DNA from: Diphasiastrum complanatum
Taxonomy: Eukaryota; Streptophyta; Lycopodiopsida; Lycopodiales; Lycopodiaceae
NCBI GenBank assembly: GCA_029204225.1
Contig: CM055096.1
Coordinates: 30,113,957 to 30,177,956, forward strand
DNA: 64,000 nucleotides
Direction of reading: 5' to 3'
The notes beneath the pieces are model-generated. The model was not told the origin of the DNA. It searched no databases and saw nothing but the letters and a program-made list of their open reading frames with translations. Made by a program: the position numbers and the translations under genes. Shown here piece by piece: positions 10,657-23,126 of this stretch (the first letter of the stretch is position 1; each line of letters opens with the position of its first letter).

Positions 10657-11341
10657 TGAAGGCTTGAATCATGTCTAGACTTCATGAGGGGTTCTGTTGT
10701 CAGGGAGGCCTTTAGTTATACATCAATTCTGCATGTAAGTTGATGTTGAAATAGCATGTTGCCAGAATGATTTGGGCAACGAAGTTTCTGCCAGTCCATT
10801 CGACTGCGGAGAATAGGAAGCAGCAAACTGTTGCTCGATGTCATTGGCTAAGCAATAGTCTTTCAATTTATTCGAGATGTATTTGCCACCGTTGTCGCTC
10901 CTTAGTGCTTTGATCTTCTTTTCTGTCTACAACTCAACATTTTCTTTGTATGAAGGACTCAAAAGCTTCAGATTTGTGCTTGAGAAAATATACAACAGTT
11001 CTTTTAGAATAGTCATCTATAGAAGTAATAAAGAATTTTGTACCAAGTAGTGATGGTGTGGGCCACAGATATCAGTATGTACAATGTCTAAAAAATCTTG
11101 ATATACGTTCTTGATTCGACGTAAACGGCCTTCTTGCCTGCTTTCTTATGATACAACTTTGGCAGACAAGAAGGTCGACGATTCCATAGTCTAAATCTTG
11201 AATTGAATAATGTCTAGCCATGTTACCTATCGACATAAATTAAGGTGACCAAATCTACAATGACTAAGCCTACAGAGATATCCCTCTCTTTTCAAGTGCA
11301 AGAACTCTCTTGCCCTTATCAAGACTTCGATAGGAATTTGT

Positions 11342-11539
11342 CTAAAACTCTATCCTATGTCCTAAATCTGTAATTTGACTGACCGAAAAAAGATTTGTTA
11401 TCAAGTTCGGGACATGCAATACATTTGGTATTAGTTGCGACAGTCCATTTTGAGAATTTAGTCTAACAGTACCTTCACCTTCAATTCTGTGTGAGCTGTT
11501 GTCTCCAAGGTGAACGAACCATTCTTGATGGCTTGTCAT
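11342..11539 (-). pseudogene. Copia gag-protease fragment
   Basis: The frame MTSHQEWFVHLGDNSSHRIE, then GTVRLNSQNG, VLHVPNLITNLFSVSQI, corresponds to the sequence just after the copia aspartic protease active site (HMT....F.....V.LGD......GIG.V......L..VLYVP.L..NLLSVSQL). The active-site DSGA triad just upstream is not in frame. The copia elements use this protease to process their polyprotein; this copy cannot. Confidence 0.75.
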
Positions 11540-12296
11540 GTGTTGCGTTGCTCTAGAATCGAGAAATCATTCCTCTGATTGTTCGACATAGTGATGGTTC
11601 ACCATGAAGGCTTTCTGCTCTTCATGGTCTACGTCATTCTGCTTCGTGTTGACTGCATGGGCTTGCTGATCTGGCTTTTTCTTCTTGTCATTGTTGAACA
11701 GATTCGATAGTCCTGGATTTCATGATTCGTCCTCTTGTAGTATTTGGAGAATAATCTCTTCTTGTTCTAAGTGGGTTGCTGATTCTGGGTCTTCTGTGAC
11801 TGCTTCTGATTGTTGTCGAATTGTCTAATAGCTTTCTTTTTATGCTACTTCTTTGTGTTTTTCTATGAGAATAATTTCAACGAATTGAAATCTATCTTAC
11901 TTGATCACAACTTCAAAGTCGCTAGATTGAAACAATTGATTCTATAGCTATGCACAAATTTACAAAATTATAGATTTGGATTTTATGTGCGGAAACATGT
12001 TTTAGGAGCGGAGATTAGAACGATGAATTCGACTTATGCTATCAATCACACGAATAGTTTAATCTACGAATAATTTATCTGCAAGCATGAATCTATCTGG
12101 ACATGAATAAAATAAGCATTCATTCACTGTATACACGACTTTAATTTTGGAACAAATATTATAGTGTCGATTATGATAACAGTCTGAATGTAGACAGGGT
12201 CGCGTTCTTTCTAAGACAATACTCTGTAGAAAAAGAACAAAACAATTGTCCTCTGGATGTTCAATCACTGATCATGTAGATCGACGATTCAACTAC

Positions 12297-12443
12297 TAGA
12301 GATATATTGTTCATTGATTAATTTTACAACTGATAAGTTGATGGATATTTATACAGATGGCTAGCTAATTAAAAGAATGATGTAATCTGTACATTGCAAA
12401 CTAGATTAAGGCACTACTTGTTGTTGTCAGTCGCTTTTGGACA
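12297..12443 (-). repeat. Copia 5' LTR
   Basis: This is the partner of the LTR at 9165-9311. Read on the minus strand it starts TGTCCAAAAGCGACTGAC and ends ...ATCTCTA. It borders the protease side of the element and is therefore the 5' LTR. Confidence 0.75.
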
Positions 12444-13106
12444 ATATCTGAGTCCGTTGGAGGTCCTGCCCGGTCGTGATGAAGGTACGGTTGAGCCGCC
12501 TTTTGATCGACTTGAATTGAGGTTAACAGATGACCAGCTTGTGAGCCCGAATCAGACAAGGTTGCCGAATAGTCATTGTGGCTGAATAGAATACATTCGA
12601 GGTGGCCAATAGTTGATGTGTAGAATGGCTATGGTCCAAAGTCAAAGTCATCTAAAATGTTCGACGTGGCGAATGTCGCCCTTACAAAGAGGTTTTGGAG
12701 GGACAATATACCTCAGTCGAGATAAATCTTACCAGCCATAATCATCAAATTTATGACGGACAATATACTAGATTGAAATACATTTTGTTGTCATGAACAG
12801 GCGATTGAAAATATACCTTAAATCTTACAAAACAATGGGTTTAGAAGAGAAAATGTACTTTGATCAAGCTAATCTTGTCATTGGAATTAGATTGAAATGG
12901 AAAATATATCATGTTCAGAATAACCAATTACAAACATACAAATTTAGGAGCCTCGATAGGGGTATATTATCCCTTGTGATATTTGTCACTGATAACCAAC
13001 GTTGGGCAAATTTTGGTTCTTCAATGGGCCAAGAGAGGTCTAAAATTTGCCCAAAAAATCATTGACAAATGTGTAGATCAGTTTTTGAATTATAAAATAG
13101 TGGATT
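12444..13106. other. Intergenic stretch, no gene seen
   Basis: There are only short open frames without recognisable motifs. The base composition is that of ordinary AT-rich plant intergenic DNA. A small frame at 12394-12585 runs out of the copia LTR into flanking DNA and is probably chance. Confidence 0.4.
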
Positions 13107-13266
<160 letters not shown>

Positions 13267-16200
13267 TAGATTAGGTACATTTATTATCACTCAATGAGAC
13301 CAATATGGCCTATGGGAATAAACCCATACAATAACCATGTCTTAAAATCTCAACCACAAAAGTAATATGTCTTGCTTTGATATTGAAGGATGGGAAAACC
13401 CATCAATGTACAAGATGAAATGATTATGGTGATTGGCCCATGGTGTGTTAAGGTTGTCCCGTCTTCTCATTTTTTGAGCATAGGTTGTGCAAATTTGTGT
13501 GAAACCTTGAGATGGCTTCTTATTTCATCAATAAACCTATATAATACAAGACATTTGAGCTCTAAAGAATTTTTGGCCAATCATTATGCTACATTTTTTT
13601 TTTCTAAAAAGTTATAATGTATATCAAACTACAATGGATGTATCAAGATGTATACATTAGACAAACAAACTCTTTATTATATGCAACGAGTGTTTCAATG
13701 CTTAGTAAAATACTTATTTGAAAGAATAAGCGACGATGTTGTAGATCCATACACAGAATTTATTGATTAGAGGTTAATATAACTTTTTGTGATTATGAGT
13801 GTCATGGCCACATGGAATAGTCCTAATATGTTAGACCGGCCCTTTGGTATTCAAGTTTCTTAGCCACGCCGAGATTTAATTCCATGTTGAGGCCTGTTTG
13901 TGACTACTTACCTTGAGAGGACATAGACACTCTAATTGAGACATATGGAGTAGTGCATGTACGTGTGACAAACATAGGCAAGAGATTGCATGGGTTCATG
14001 CACATGAATCTACTCTTTATATATTGGGGTTGGGATTCTCCTGTCAACAGCTTGGGTTTAGGTTTCCAGTTGCTCTGTTCTCTTCTAGCTTTCACATGGC
14101 ATGGCTCTAGGGCTAGATCTAGGATTGATCTAGGTTTGGTTGGGAGGTTTTGGCTCCTACATGTCTCCTGTTGTGAGTTCCTATCCTCATCTTAGGGGTT
14201 GTCCCTAGTGGTCTTTACAATGAGCCTATGATATTTGAAAAATTGGAAATAATGACAATTGAATAGTCTAAAGATTGATATTCTCAAAGACTTGGACAAT
14301 TTCATAGGTGAAACTTCGCGTTACATTGTTTTATGAATATAATGATAATTGTTTAGTTTTATTTATTTATTTATTTTTCTTGAACAACAATGATGGCTTG
14401 ATTGGAAAAGATGAAAACGTAGAACTACGTTTTGTAATATATGGTAGATCCATTTTGGTGAGCAAGTTTTGGTTCTCTATTTTTATGGGCTTTTGTCTTT
14501 TGCCTTCTCCATTGAATCAATTTGATGATTTTTGAGATGAGATTGTTACTTGTGATTGTCATTAGTTTTTAGGTGAACAATAAAAGCCTCCCATTTGCAA
14601 ATACTTTTTTCCTATGGAAAATGTTAAAAAATGTGAGTGCAAGTGGGAATGATGTGAGTGCAAGTGGGAATAGTAGGAGGCCAAGGAGGAGACAAAGTGA
14701 TCGCATTAGCAATAATGAGCAAGTGACATTGATGTTTGCAACCATGACCCCTGATACCAGAGAGAAAGTGACCCTTGGTGATCTAGTCCCCTTTATCATC
14801 ACTCCAACTTGTGCCTTTACAACAACTAACTTATTTATAGTCAGTAAGGGCAAACATATTGTTGGTGATGACTGGGAGGATGAGAAAGTAATTCATGAAA
14901 TGAAGACCTTGTGTATGCACCAAATTGGCAGTACTCAAAGGATGCCATTGTAGAGGCACTATACTCAAAATTCCTTCAAGAGAGAGCATTCGAGAGCTCA
15001 TTTGAGTTTATTTGAGATGCGATAGAAATAATAGAACTTGCTGTTGTTGAATGATAACGTGATCCAATTGCTCTTCAAAAGTGCTACATGATGATTATTG
15101 GCATAGTTTTCTAAAAATTTAACAAGAAAATGCATCCAACTTCATTTATGAGATTTTTTGCTAAAACATAAACAAAATCATAGAACTTGCACAAGGAGGC
15201 CAAAATAAGTTAAATTAAATACAAAAAAATAATGTACATAAAGTAGAAATCATTTGCACAAATATGCACAATGCCAAAAACCCAAGAAGGCGCGCAAAAA
15301 TCCACATATACATTTCATGCAAATATTAAAACTTAAATACCAAATATTTTCTAGGTGACCAACTATGCATTAAAACTTACAAGTTTCAAGGATCTATCAT
15401 GTACTTATCAAAATTCATACAAATATCTTAACTCATGAAGCTCAAAATGAAATGTAGCTCGTCATTTTGGCAAATTTATACAAATTATGCACTCAAGTGT
15501 TGATGGCCCAAAATTGCAAGGAATTGTCAAAGACATTGAAATTAGCCTTTGAAGGGCATAACGGGCGTCAAATTTCAACACTGTTGGATTCATGTTGGTA
15601 GGCATCGAGACTCGAGAAAGCATGAGCAAAAGCGCGGCTTTTCAACTTAAAGCTCCAAGCCAGTGCTTGAGAAAATCAACAAAGTATAGGAATGGAATTG
15701 CAAATCTTAAAAAAAAAAATAGATATCATATTATACTAGAAGCTTTTTTATTCAAGCGTTCATGTGAACCTTTTTATGAGTAGAAGTCTTAAAATGGAGG
15801 TTCTTTTGAGGATAACTGAAAAGAAGGGGTTTCCGAGCACTGCTTCAAGCTCATTTTACTTCATATATATATATATATATATGAAACTGATTCAATATAC
15901 GGAAATCTGGTTTTCAAGATTCGGTGTCAATTGACAAAAGTTCAGTTAACGAACTGTTTTGCATTTATTCATGACCTACTCCTTTGAAAGCAAATATCCA
16001 ATGCTGTGGATGGAGAGGAGGACTTGTCGGAATGGGAACGTCATACGCAAATTTTCTAGTGAGCCAGTAATGACTGCTCAGGTATGAATCTACTGGTGGA
16101 CTTGGCTCGAGCCCGCCAGATTTCGGAATAGAGTTTTCTTCTAGCACTGACACTCTCATTGATTGTAGGTCAATACCGGATTCGTGTGACTTAACAATGC

Positions 16201-17916
16201 GACATCATGGCTGGGAGCTGCCTTATCATCCGCTCCAGGCAAATAGACTCCTCTTTTGTTGGAAGTTCTTATGCGGTACTGAAAATTATATCGTTATGGT
16301 CAGCTTGAGATTTCGTTCTATTGATTCATTTCCCACCGGGGAAAATGCACAGGGAAGTTAAACACAATTCAAAGCATGAATACCAGGGTGCATGTTGTCT
16401 CCACTGTCAATCATGGCTCGGAAAATCACGCTTTTAATTAATCCTTTAGGTATGTACTAGACAAATAATCTCAAGACTGTTCCAGGGTTTAGGGCTCGAC
16501 AGTTGTTATGTAGTTCGATCGCTACAGTGTGTGAAGATGGGAAGAGTTAACCAGGTGAAGGGAAATTCGCAGCAAAACTTTCAACGCAAATAATTTTCTT
16601 GGTATTTGTTTGAATCGAACTAGTTTAGAATCTAGGTGCTCTTTTGTAAACACCTATAGAAACAACCAGTCTTTCAATGTCGACCAGCATATCTGAAAGT
16701 GAAACAAAGATTTGGTGGCACAAGGACAAATTTTCCGTAGCATATCTCGTGATTAGTCCTACTATGCAAGACTCAATTATTCAATGCCATTTTGAGTTGT
16801 ACTAAGTTGTTTCATGCTCACACGATTTATGGGACATGTCCTCTACTAACTTGAGGTTGTCTTGTATATCAAACACAAGCTCCATTGAGGGGGCCACCAC
16901 TTGGACATGGATAAAGAGTGATCCATGGAAGAACTCGTATGTGCAGTGTTCTTTCAATACAGAAGGGATGTTAGCTCATCGGAGAAGTCAACGGGTTGTA
17001 ACTCTCTTCTTGCACTAGTTATCCATTTCTTGAGCATGCAAGTAAAATCTAGAGATTGTGTTGTGTGTTACCAATCTACGCAAAGCATTTGTTGTGAGGG
17101 AATTTGCTACATGAAAGAAAAACCATAAGCCAAATTTTGACAACAACAACATTCGAGATGGATCTTATATGCAAGTGCATATAAAAGGTATCTGTCTTTT
17201 GTTAAGCTATTGGTTAGTGCAATTTTGAGTCATTTAGAATCTTAATAATAATTTTCTTATCTATCAATTTTTTGTCTTTGATTGCCATTATAGGGTAGAG
17301 ACACAAAATGAAAACAAGTATATTAAACAACATGCAACATGGATCTCATTTGGAGGTGTGCATCTAATATATTCTTAAGCTCTTGATCATTGTGTACAAT
17401 TTTTTTTTTTGAATATAAGCTCATTCACTTTTGAGTTACAACATGAGATACTAATGCATTTTGACCCATTTCGAATCATGATAATGATATTTTTGCCATA
17501 ATTTTTTCTTATTAGTTTTATTAATGATCTTGCTCTCTTTGAATCGTATGTTATCAGCAAACTGTAGTATTTTGAACATGTCATATGCAATGCTCATTTG
17601 TCTCTTTTTTATAGTTATTTCTAACATGCCTTTTCATGAAGAGGACATATAACTAGTTTCAAAATTATGAAGACTTCAATTTTTTTTAATATACTATACC
17701 TTGGCTTCTCCATTGATCATGATCCAACAAATTTGTTGATTGCCATTTTTGATTTTTGGTGGTTTTTAACCAAGCTTTTATAATATCTCTAAATCTTTGT
17801 TTGTTGTGATTGTATGTGCAATGTTTGGTGTTCGTTTTTGGTTGGAATCTAAGAGTCAGAACTATGGTTAGGTGATCAAGGAAGAGTAGCGATAAAGGGA
17901 GTAGATAGAGCGAGAG
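13267..17916. other. Upstream flank of IFT54, no recognisable gene
   Basis: This 4.6-kb AT-rich stretch precedes the IFT54 start codon. It contains an (AT)10 tract at 15863-15882, a short T tract near 17401 and several small open frames. Two are worth naming: 14573-14953 (described separately) and a 64-codon minus frame at 16159-15965, which has a proline-rich segment (GGLEPSPPVDSY) but no family that I recognise. No transposon coding sequence is evident. The IFT54 promoter and 5' leader must lie at its 3' end, but no TATA box can be assigned with confidence. Confidence 0.45.
14573..14953 (+). CDS. Uncharacterised open frame, 126 codons
   Basis: The frame starts MNNKSLPFANTFF and carries a duplicated heptad VSASGND/VSASGNS near residues 20-33, from a 21-bp tandem duplication at about 14633-14674. 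A basic patch (RRPRRRQSDR) follows, then a mixed-composition region ending in MHQIGSTQRMPL. I do not recognise it. It lies about 3 kb upstream of IFT54 on the same strand. It could be a transposon fragment or chance; there is no homology support. Confidence 0.15.
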   Translation: MNNKSLPFANTFFLWKMLKNVSASGNDVSASGNSRRPRRRQSDRISNNEQVTLMFATMTPDTREKVTLGDLVPFIITPTCAFTTTNLFIVSKGKHIVGDDWEDEKVIHEMKTLCMHQIGSTQRMPL

Positions 17917-18045
17917 ATGGAATTTTGGAAAAGGACACAAAAGGTGCTGCAAAGTGGTGGCCATCCTCTTGTGAAGCGGCCTAAGCTCACAGAAACACTG
18001 CTCAAAAGACCGCCGTTCAGATTTCTGCATGATATTATCTCAGAG
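17917..18045 (+). CDS. IFT54: IFT54 exon 1 (residues 1-43)
   Basis: The ATG at 17917 opens MEFWKRTQKVL, followed by KRPKLTETLLKRPPFRFLHD and IISE. This matches the start of animal IFT54: the RTQ near residue 7, the [20 protein letters not shown]-type motif, and a start methionine at nearly the same distance. The exon has 43 whole codons and ends GAG|GTTCTA, a phase-0 donor. The start is preceded by GAGCGAGAG, with stops upstream in frame, so no longer N-terminus is likely. The conserved [10 protein letters not shown] block belongs to the tubulin-binding calponin-homology-like fold. Minus-strand frames overlapping this exon are shadows. Confidence 0.92.
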
Positions 18046-19303
18046 GTTCTACTTCTTCCATTTATGCATTTTTTGGCATCTAATTTGCCATGACATGCCA
18101 ACATCATTATCCAAGTTTGGTAGTCTGCTCGTCCATTTTGAAATTAAGGTTCCTTTCTTCTCTCTTGTTACGCACTCGGTGCTTTGCAAGGTACACTTAA
18201 ACCACGTATTGAAGATATAATGTTTTCTTTGGCTAAGCTTCTATATTTATTTCGATCTAATGCCTTAAAAGAGAAAACATTGAGGGGATGTGCAACAAAG
18301 CAATACTTGGCTTTGGAAAGCAAAGTTTCAAGTCTGTAAAGCGCTATAGAGTTTATAGTTTATTGCTCATTCTCTTTTTCTTCATAATCCAATTTGTTTC
18401 CTTTTTATTGTTTAAACAAAAGAACATGCATTAACCTTGTTAGCAAACAATTTTTACAGGACCACGAGGGATTAAGTGAGACATTTTAATTAAATAAAAT
18501 AGCAAGACATCTGGTTGTTATCTGGATTGGCTTAAACTTTTTGGTCTCTGAAAGATCAATAAACTTTGGTGTATGACAACTTCCTTTTTGTTTGAGCTAG
18601 CTCTTACTTCAATTTCTTGAACATTTGTAGTTTGTCCTAATAAGGGACATTTACGGAAGAGAAGGTTCTTTCTTCTTCATGTCATGCTTGTCACTCAAGA
18701 TGAATAATCCGAGACTAGCTAGCAACCAAAATTTTTAACATGCAAAATTTAGATGTTTGAAAAGCATTTCCAAGGTTTGGACAAATCAACCAAATGTTCA
18801 GAAACCTTTTGTCAATTTTAAGGTTTGGAAAAATTGATAACTGTTGCTACTTTATAAGAAAATGTTCGTTAGTTGTTATTCGTAAGTACATTAGATAAGA
18901 GAGCATAGGAACATGTGGCATGCCCAACCTCATACTATCATTACAAATAGGTGACAAAAAGCTCAAACATGTCATGACTCCTGAAACATTTTTTCCAACT
19001 TGAAGGAACAAAACCTAAAAAACTTTGTTCGAAATGTGCTTGGACTATGCTCATCATGGTTGAGTTGAGGTTTTGCCTTCATATTGAACTTAATTCTCCT
19101 TGATAATGGCTTCAATTTTTGAATAAGTATCCGAGTTAAACTTCATTGCATTATGCTTGTAAAACTTGTATCTTTTTTTGCAAAGAATGTCCAATGTGAA
19201 GGCTCTTTATTTCTTCAATATTTTTATGGCTTGCAAAAGTTAGTTTGGCTTATGAAATGATTGATATTCATTCATTAAGCTTCTTTGTGTTTCTCTATTG
19301 TAG
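18046..19303 (+). other. IFT54: IFT54 intron 1, 1258 bp
   Basis: The intron starts GTTCTA and ends TTTCTCTATTGTAG. It is AT-rich and has no transposon coding sequence or long repeat that I recognise. It is the only intron of ordinary size seen in this gene. Confidence 0.85.
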
Positions 19304-19372
19304 GTTTGTCGGCAAACTGGATATGCCCAAGGGCTTTTTAGTGAAGAAGAATTGACATCAACAAATCTGAAG
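19304..19372 (+). CDS. IFT54: IFT54 exon 2 (residues 44-66)
   Basis: This exon has 23 codons, VCRQTGYAQGLFSEEELTST plus NLK, between the acceptor CTATTGTAG and the donor AAG|GTAATG. It aligns without gaps with the animal IFT54 segment V.R.TG...GL...E..S.N.K, which directly follows the LHDII.E block. It is phase 0 at both ends and joins exon 1 cleanly. It is too short for open-frame searches, which is why the gene is easily missed. The next exon is 31.3 kb away. Confidence 0.92.
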
Positions 19373-20209
19373 GTAATGTCATTTTTAATAAGCACAATCA
19401 TGTAACTAGACTAGTTGCATAAAGAAATAGAAACTTAATGAGTTGACTGCATTGGGTCAATCCAAGCATGAAAATTGGTAGATTATATGCTTTTGAAATA
19501 TAGCTTCACATTTGAAAAGTCACATTGCTTGATAGGAAAGACAAGTTTTTGAACACCATCATGTTACAATCAAGTAGTGCCATATTCTTTTAGTGTTTGT
19601 GTGCTGTTTATGAGCAAATTTGTAAAGATAAACGACACACATATGAAACTACAATGTGCGCCTTTGCGCGTAATGTCTATGCCAATAGAACTCTTGTAGA
19701 TAACCGAAAGCTAGTCTATGTATGAGATGAGTGACTGGGTACTAAGGGTTAATCAGTGCATATATAACACCAACGATTTTGATGTCGACATTTTCCACTT
19801 CGTTATTGATAATCATATGTGGGGATTTTAGTCCAAGAAGTAGCCTTCTTTCAATCGGCTATATTTATGCAAAGAGATGATATAATATTGTATGATTTTG
19901 ATATTTTGTTGGCCATTTGAGATATAGTGCTCTCTACGCTCCTCTTAAGACATAGTGAAAAGCCATAAGATCTTGTCCATTCTAGGTCTCATTAGATCAA
20001 TTGTCAGACTCCCTCTCTGATCTTCTCTTCAAACCTTTTTCCTGCACATACAAGCATCAAATCACGTCTAACACAAGATGGAGCTGGCTGCCTTGTCTCC
20101 TCCCAGCAAAGGCAGCCAGCTCCATAACGAATGCAGAGACGCACAAAAGCCGCAGACAGTAGGATAGAGCAGATTTTCGCCATAGACAGTGATCTAGAGC
20201 TGCAAACGA

Positions 20210-20560
20210 AAACGGACTGTTTTTGGTCGCAGGAGGTGTAGGCAGGCTGTGGATAGGTCGCAGGCCACGTGGCAGGTTGAAACAGCTCACAGGTAGGTCG
20301 CACCACTTGCAGGCAGGTAGCAAATGACTGTTTTGGGGTGCAGGTGGCCGCAGACAGACTGTGGGTCTGTTTTTTTTTTCTGGTAGACAAGGTTTGATAG
20401 GCCGCAGACAGACTGGTAGGCTGCAAACAAACTGGTAGGACTGCAAACAGCTAGAAATTCCGTGCTCGGATTGATTGCAGGCTGCAAAAAGAGATATTAC
20501 GGCCTCAACAGAGGTGGATAAGATAGGGGTGGGCACAGACAGAGGTCTGTGAGGTCTGAA
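20210..20560. repeat. Degenerate short tandem repeats, GCAGACAGACTG type
   Basis: Motifs such as GGCCGCAGACAGACTG, GGCTGCAAACAAACTGGTAG, GGTCGCAGG and TGCAGGCAGGTAGC recur in imperfect tandem over about 350 bp, broken by a T tract near 20371. The resulting minus-strand frames are Cys/Pro/Leu-rich phantoms. The block lies some 300 bp upstream of the first open frame of the zinc-finger LINE and may be part of its 5' leader. Confidence 0.5.
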
Positions 20561-20876
20561 ATTCGTAGGCAGGGCAGAGCGTATATTAGATGTTGTCCAC
20601 TCAAAAAAAAAAAAAAATGGCAATATATTCAGTTTAGGGCAAAGGAGCAGCGGTGGCGCTTTCAAACCTTTTCCTATTGCTGGTCTTTCAGAGTTTTGGT
20701 GGGCGCTTTTGTTTGGGCAAGTTCTCCGGAATCTATTGCAAAAGGTTTACAACGGCCGACGGCTCCATCGAGGTTAACGGCATTCCGTGTGAAGAAAAAT
20801 AAAAGAAATATAAAAAAGATCTCGGTTCAGTTGGTGAGGTGGTCCATCACAGGGTTCCCTTTGTACAGTTGTTCTC

Positions 20877-21850
20877 ATGGCTTCGGACATCTCCCTGCTT
20901 CGTCCTCTCAGTCTCAAACAACCTGCTTCAACTGTATCTCCCCCTCCTGACTCCCCTCCTCGTTCGCGTCAGGCTGTGCTGGGTTCCTCGCTTGCCACAA
21001 CACCCTCTGTTCCTCCTTCGCTTACCTCTTCCCATGGCATTGTTGCCCCCTCGCTTGGTTGTGAACCTCCTTCGACCCTTGTTGCATTGCCTTCTCAACC
21101 TCCTGAACGGGTTCCTTGCCATGCTTGTGGTCGTTTCTTCTCTGCCAGAGGAGGTCTTGCCCGTCACCAGCGTTCTTGTCCTGCGCTGCTTCAGTCGTCT
21201 CAAGATCGCCCTCCTCTTTTTGCATCCCATTCGCCCTCTGCTTCAGCTTGGTCTTGGATTTCTTCCCTTGACGTCCTCGAAGCTTTTCACTCGGGCTTCC
21301 CTCGTCCAAGGCTCTACTTTCATATTCCCCTCGCTCTCCGTCGTGAAAGTCAAGTTGCTATGCGCCTTCCTCTTGATCGCTTGGCTTGGCATCTGTTTCT
21401 TCTTTTTCCCCTTTGGTGTCTAGTCCTTCCTCCGAGGGGTGGGGATGCTGGTCATAGAGAAACTCGTGCTCGCCTTCGTCGCTTTCTATCGGGAGACTGG
21501 GAAACGCTTCATGATGAACACTTTGCACGTTGTCAGGCTCTTGCTGCTCGCAACTCACAGGACTCTCAACCTCAAGGCGCCCCACCTCTCCACCGTCGCC
21601 TTCGTCGCACCCTACATCTTGGGCAAGTTGGTGAGTATTCTCGTGCAGCTCGAGCTTTAGCTCCTCTCACATCCGCTCCCTCTTCTGCTGATACTGTTGC
21701 TGCTCTCCAAGCTCTGCAAAGGCTTCTGAAGGCATTCTTCCCTTGTTTGTGGAGGACTTTGTGTCTGATGTTGACTTGGTGCTTGATTGTGATTCTTTCT
21801 CTCGTGCCTTCCATCGTAGTCCTCGTCTTGCTGTTGGTGGTCCCTGAGGT
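20877..21850 (+). pseudogene. Zinc-finger LINE, N-terminal part
   Basis: The frame starts MASDISLLRPLSLKQ, is Pro/Ser-rich for about 75 residues, then has CHACGRFFSARGGLARHQRS followed by C, a Cys2-His-Cys finger like the N-terminal nucleic-acid-binding finger of R2-type LINEs. Further on come RRTLHLGQVGEYSRAARALA and an AALQALQ helix, typical of the segment before the RT domain. After about 21720 this frame becomes leucine-rich nonsense (FPCLWRTLCLML); the true frame shifts to FSRAFHRSPRLAVGGP at about 21800, followed by a stop. The long 545-codon frame should therefore not be taken as one protein. Confidence 0.65.
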
Positions 21851-23126
21851 TTGGTCTATGAACACGTTTTTGGCCGCCTTTTGGCCCCAGGTTCTTTGGA
21901 TGGTGCGGAGACCCTTTCTGCTCGGAACCAGGCTCGGTTACTTATTTCTTGTGGAGGTGTGGGTCTTCTCTCTACGGTTTTTTCTGCACCTGCAACTTTT
22001 CTTGGGAGCTGGGCTCTTGTCGCCCCTGCTTTGTCTTCTCGGTTCCTTTCTGGCTTTCGCCCTCTCTTGGCGGATTGCATTGCTCATGTGGATAGCGGTT
22101 CTCTGCCTTTCCAGCACCTCCTCATCGTTGCGTGAGAGCTCCTCCCCCTCTCTGCCCAAGCTTGTCTTCCTCCTTTTGAGCAACTCCTCACTTTCAGCTC
22201 AGATCACCTGCAAGAGACCCTCTTGGAGCGCGTGCACAAGCATACCCTTTCCAGCATGCTCTCTGAGGCTCCTTCGGCGTTGCATCGAGCTCGGCTTCTT
22301 TCTTGTGCGGGTCCTTGTGCCGGGGCTTGGTTGTCAGCTCGGCCTGTTATTCCTTCCTTCCGGTTGTCTTCGACCATCTTCACCACTACTCTTCGTCTTC
22401 GCTTGGGGCTTCCTCATCCTTCGGTCTTGGGTCTCTCCAGGTGTGTTTGTGGTCACCTTATTGATGCTCTTGCTATCCACCTCCTCCGCAATCCTTCTGG
22501 GAGTGAGCGCATAGCTACGCATGATGTTGTCAGAGATGCATCGGCCCGCTATAGCCAGAGATGGAGGATTCCATGTCCTCAGAGAGTAGTCTCATGTACT
22601 TCCTTCTTCCGCGTCCCACTCTTCCCACAGGCGTGTTGACATTGTCCTCTCTCGGGATGGGCTTTGTACTTTGGCAGATGTTGTTGCTGATCCCATGCGT
22701 GGTGACCTATTGCCTCGCTCTGCCTTCACACCAAGGGAAGTGGCAGGCGTGGCAGCACAAGAGAAGGAAAAAAACTACTCCGACAGGCACCCCAATGATG
22801 CTTTCCTTCCCTTGGCTATTGAGACTTATGGCACCTTGCATCGACGCTTTGAGAATTTTCTTCGCATGTGTTTTCATCAGGCGACAGAGCATCAAGGTAT
22901 TCCTGGTTCTATTCTCGTGGCTTCTTTCAGACAACGTGTTTCCATTGCCCTGCAACGTGCTCAGGCCCTATCTATTCTGCAACGGGCGACGGTGGCTGGG
23001 TCTGCTACATCTCATCTCCCTTCATTAGCCGACTCACCACCTCTTCACTTTTCTGATCTGCCAGGATTTGGATTAATCTTAACTTTACTGCAAGCTTCGC
23101 TCTTGTTTGAGCCTACTTTTGTTTAA
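21851..23126 (+). pseudogene. Zinc-finger LINE, C-terminal nuclease-like part
   Basis: The frame at 21851 reads VYEHVFGRLLAPGSLDGAET and joins abruptly to LLISCGGVGLLSTVFSAPAT and LGSWALVAPALSSRFL, which in related proteins lies after the RT. Then, in a shifted frame, come LRLGLPHPSVLGLSRCVCGH and HDVVRDASA, a CxCGH...H zinc motif. A third frame gives RRVDIVLSRDGLCTLADVVA and NDAFLPLAIETYGTLHRRFE, ending in RQRVSIALQRAQALSILQRA. The VDIV...DVV...AIETYG pattern resembles a PD-(D/E)XK-type nuclease. This assignment rests on motif shape alone. Frameshifts disable it. Confidence 0.55.

Larger units (their letters stand above)
9165..12443 (-). mobile_element. Ty1/copia retroelement, decayed, 147-bp LTRs
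   Basis: Two direct repeats of 147 bp (9165-9311 and 12297-12443) frame minus-strand copia sequence in the order protease, integrase end, reverse transcriptase. That order (integrase before RT) defines Ty1/copia. The element is only 3.3 kb, so internal parts are deleted, and the frames are full of stops. On the minus strand the LTR begins TGTCCAAAAGCGAC. I could not identify a standard tRNA-Met primer binding site or a target-site duplication. Confidence 0.8.

Noticed and set aside
9165-12443. Target-site duplication of the copia element
   Set aside because: The bases outside the two LTRs (CTAC on the left, ATATC on the right) do not match.
15965-16159. 64-codon minus frame as an exon of a neighbouring gene
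   Set aside because: No family is recognised, and splice-site context is not convincing. It is only mentioned in the flank entry.
17686-18107. Minus-strand frames over IFT54 exon 1
   Set aside because: They are antisense shadows of the exon. They have no conserved motif, while the plus strand gives the IFT54 block with a proper donor site.
20057-20665. 202-codon Cys/Pro/Leu-rich minus frame
   Set aside because: It lies over degenerate short tandem repeats, and several overlapping frames on both strands are equally open there.
20928-21230. Arg-rich minus-strand frames at 20928-22183
   Set aside because: They are antisense to the same GC-rich LINE coding sequence.
21720-22514. Possible multi-span membrane protein (leucine-rich part of a 545-codon frame)
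   Set aside because: The hydrophobic stretch is an out-of-frame translation of a GC-rich LINE. The correct frames give recognisable LINE blocks.
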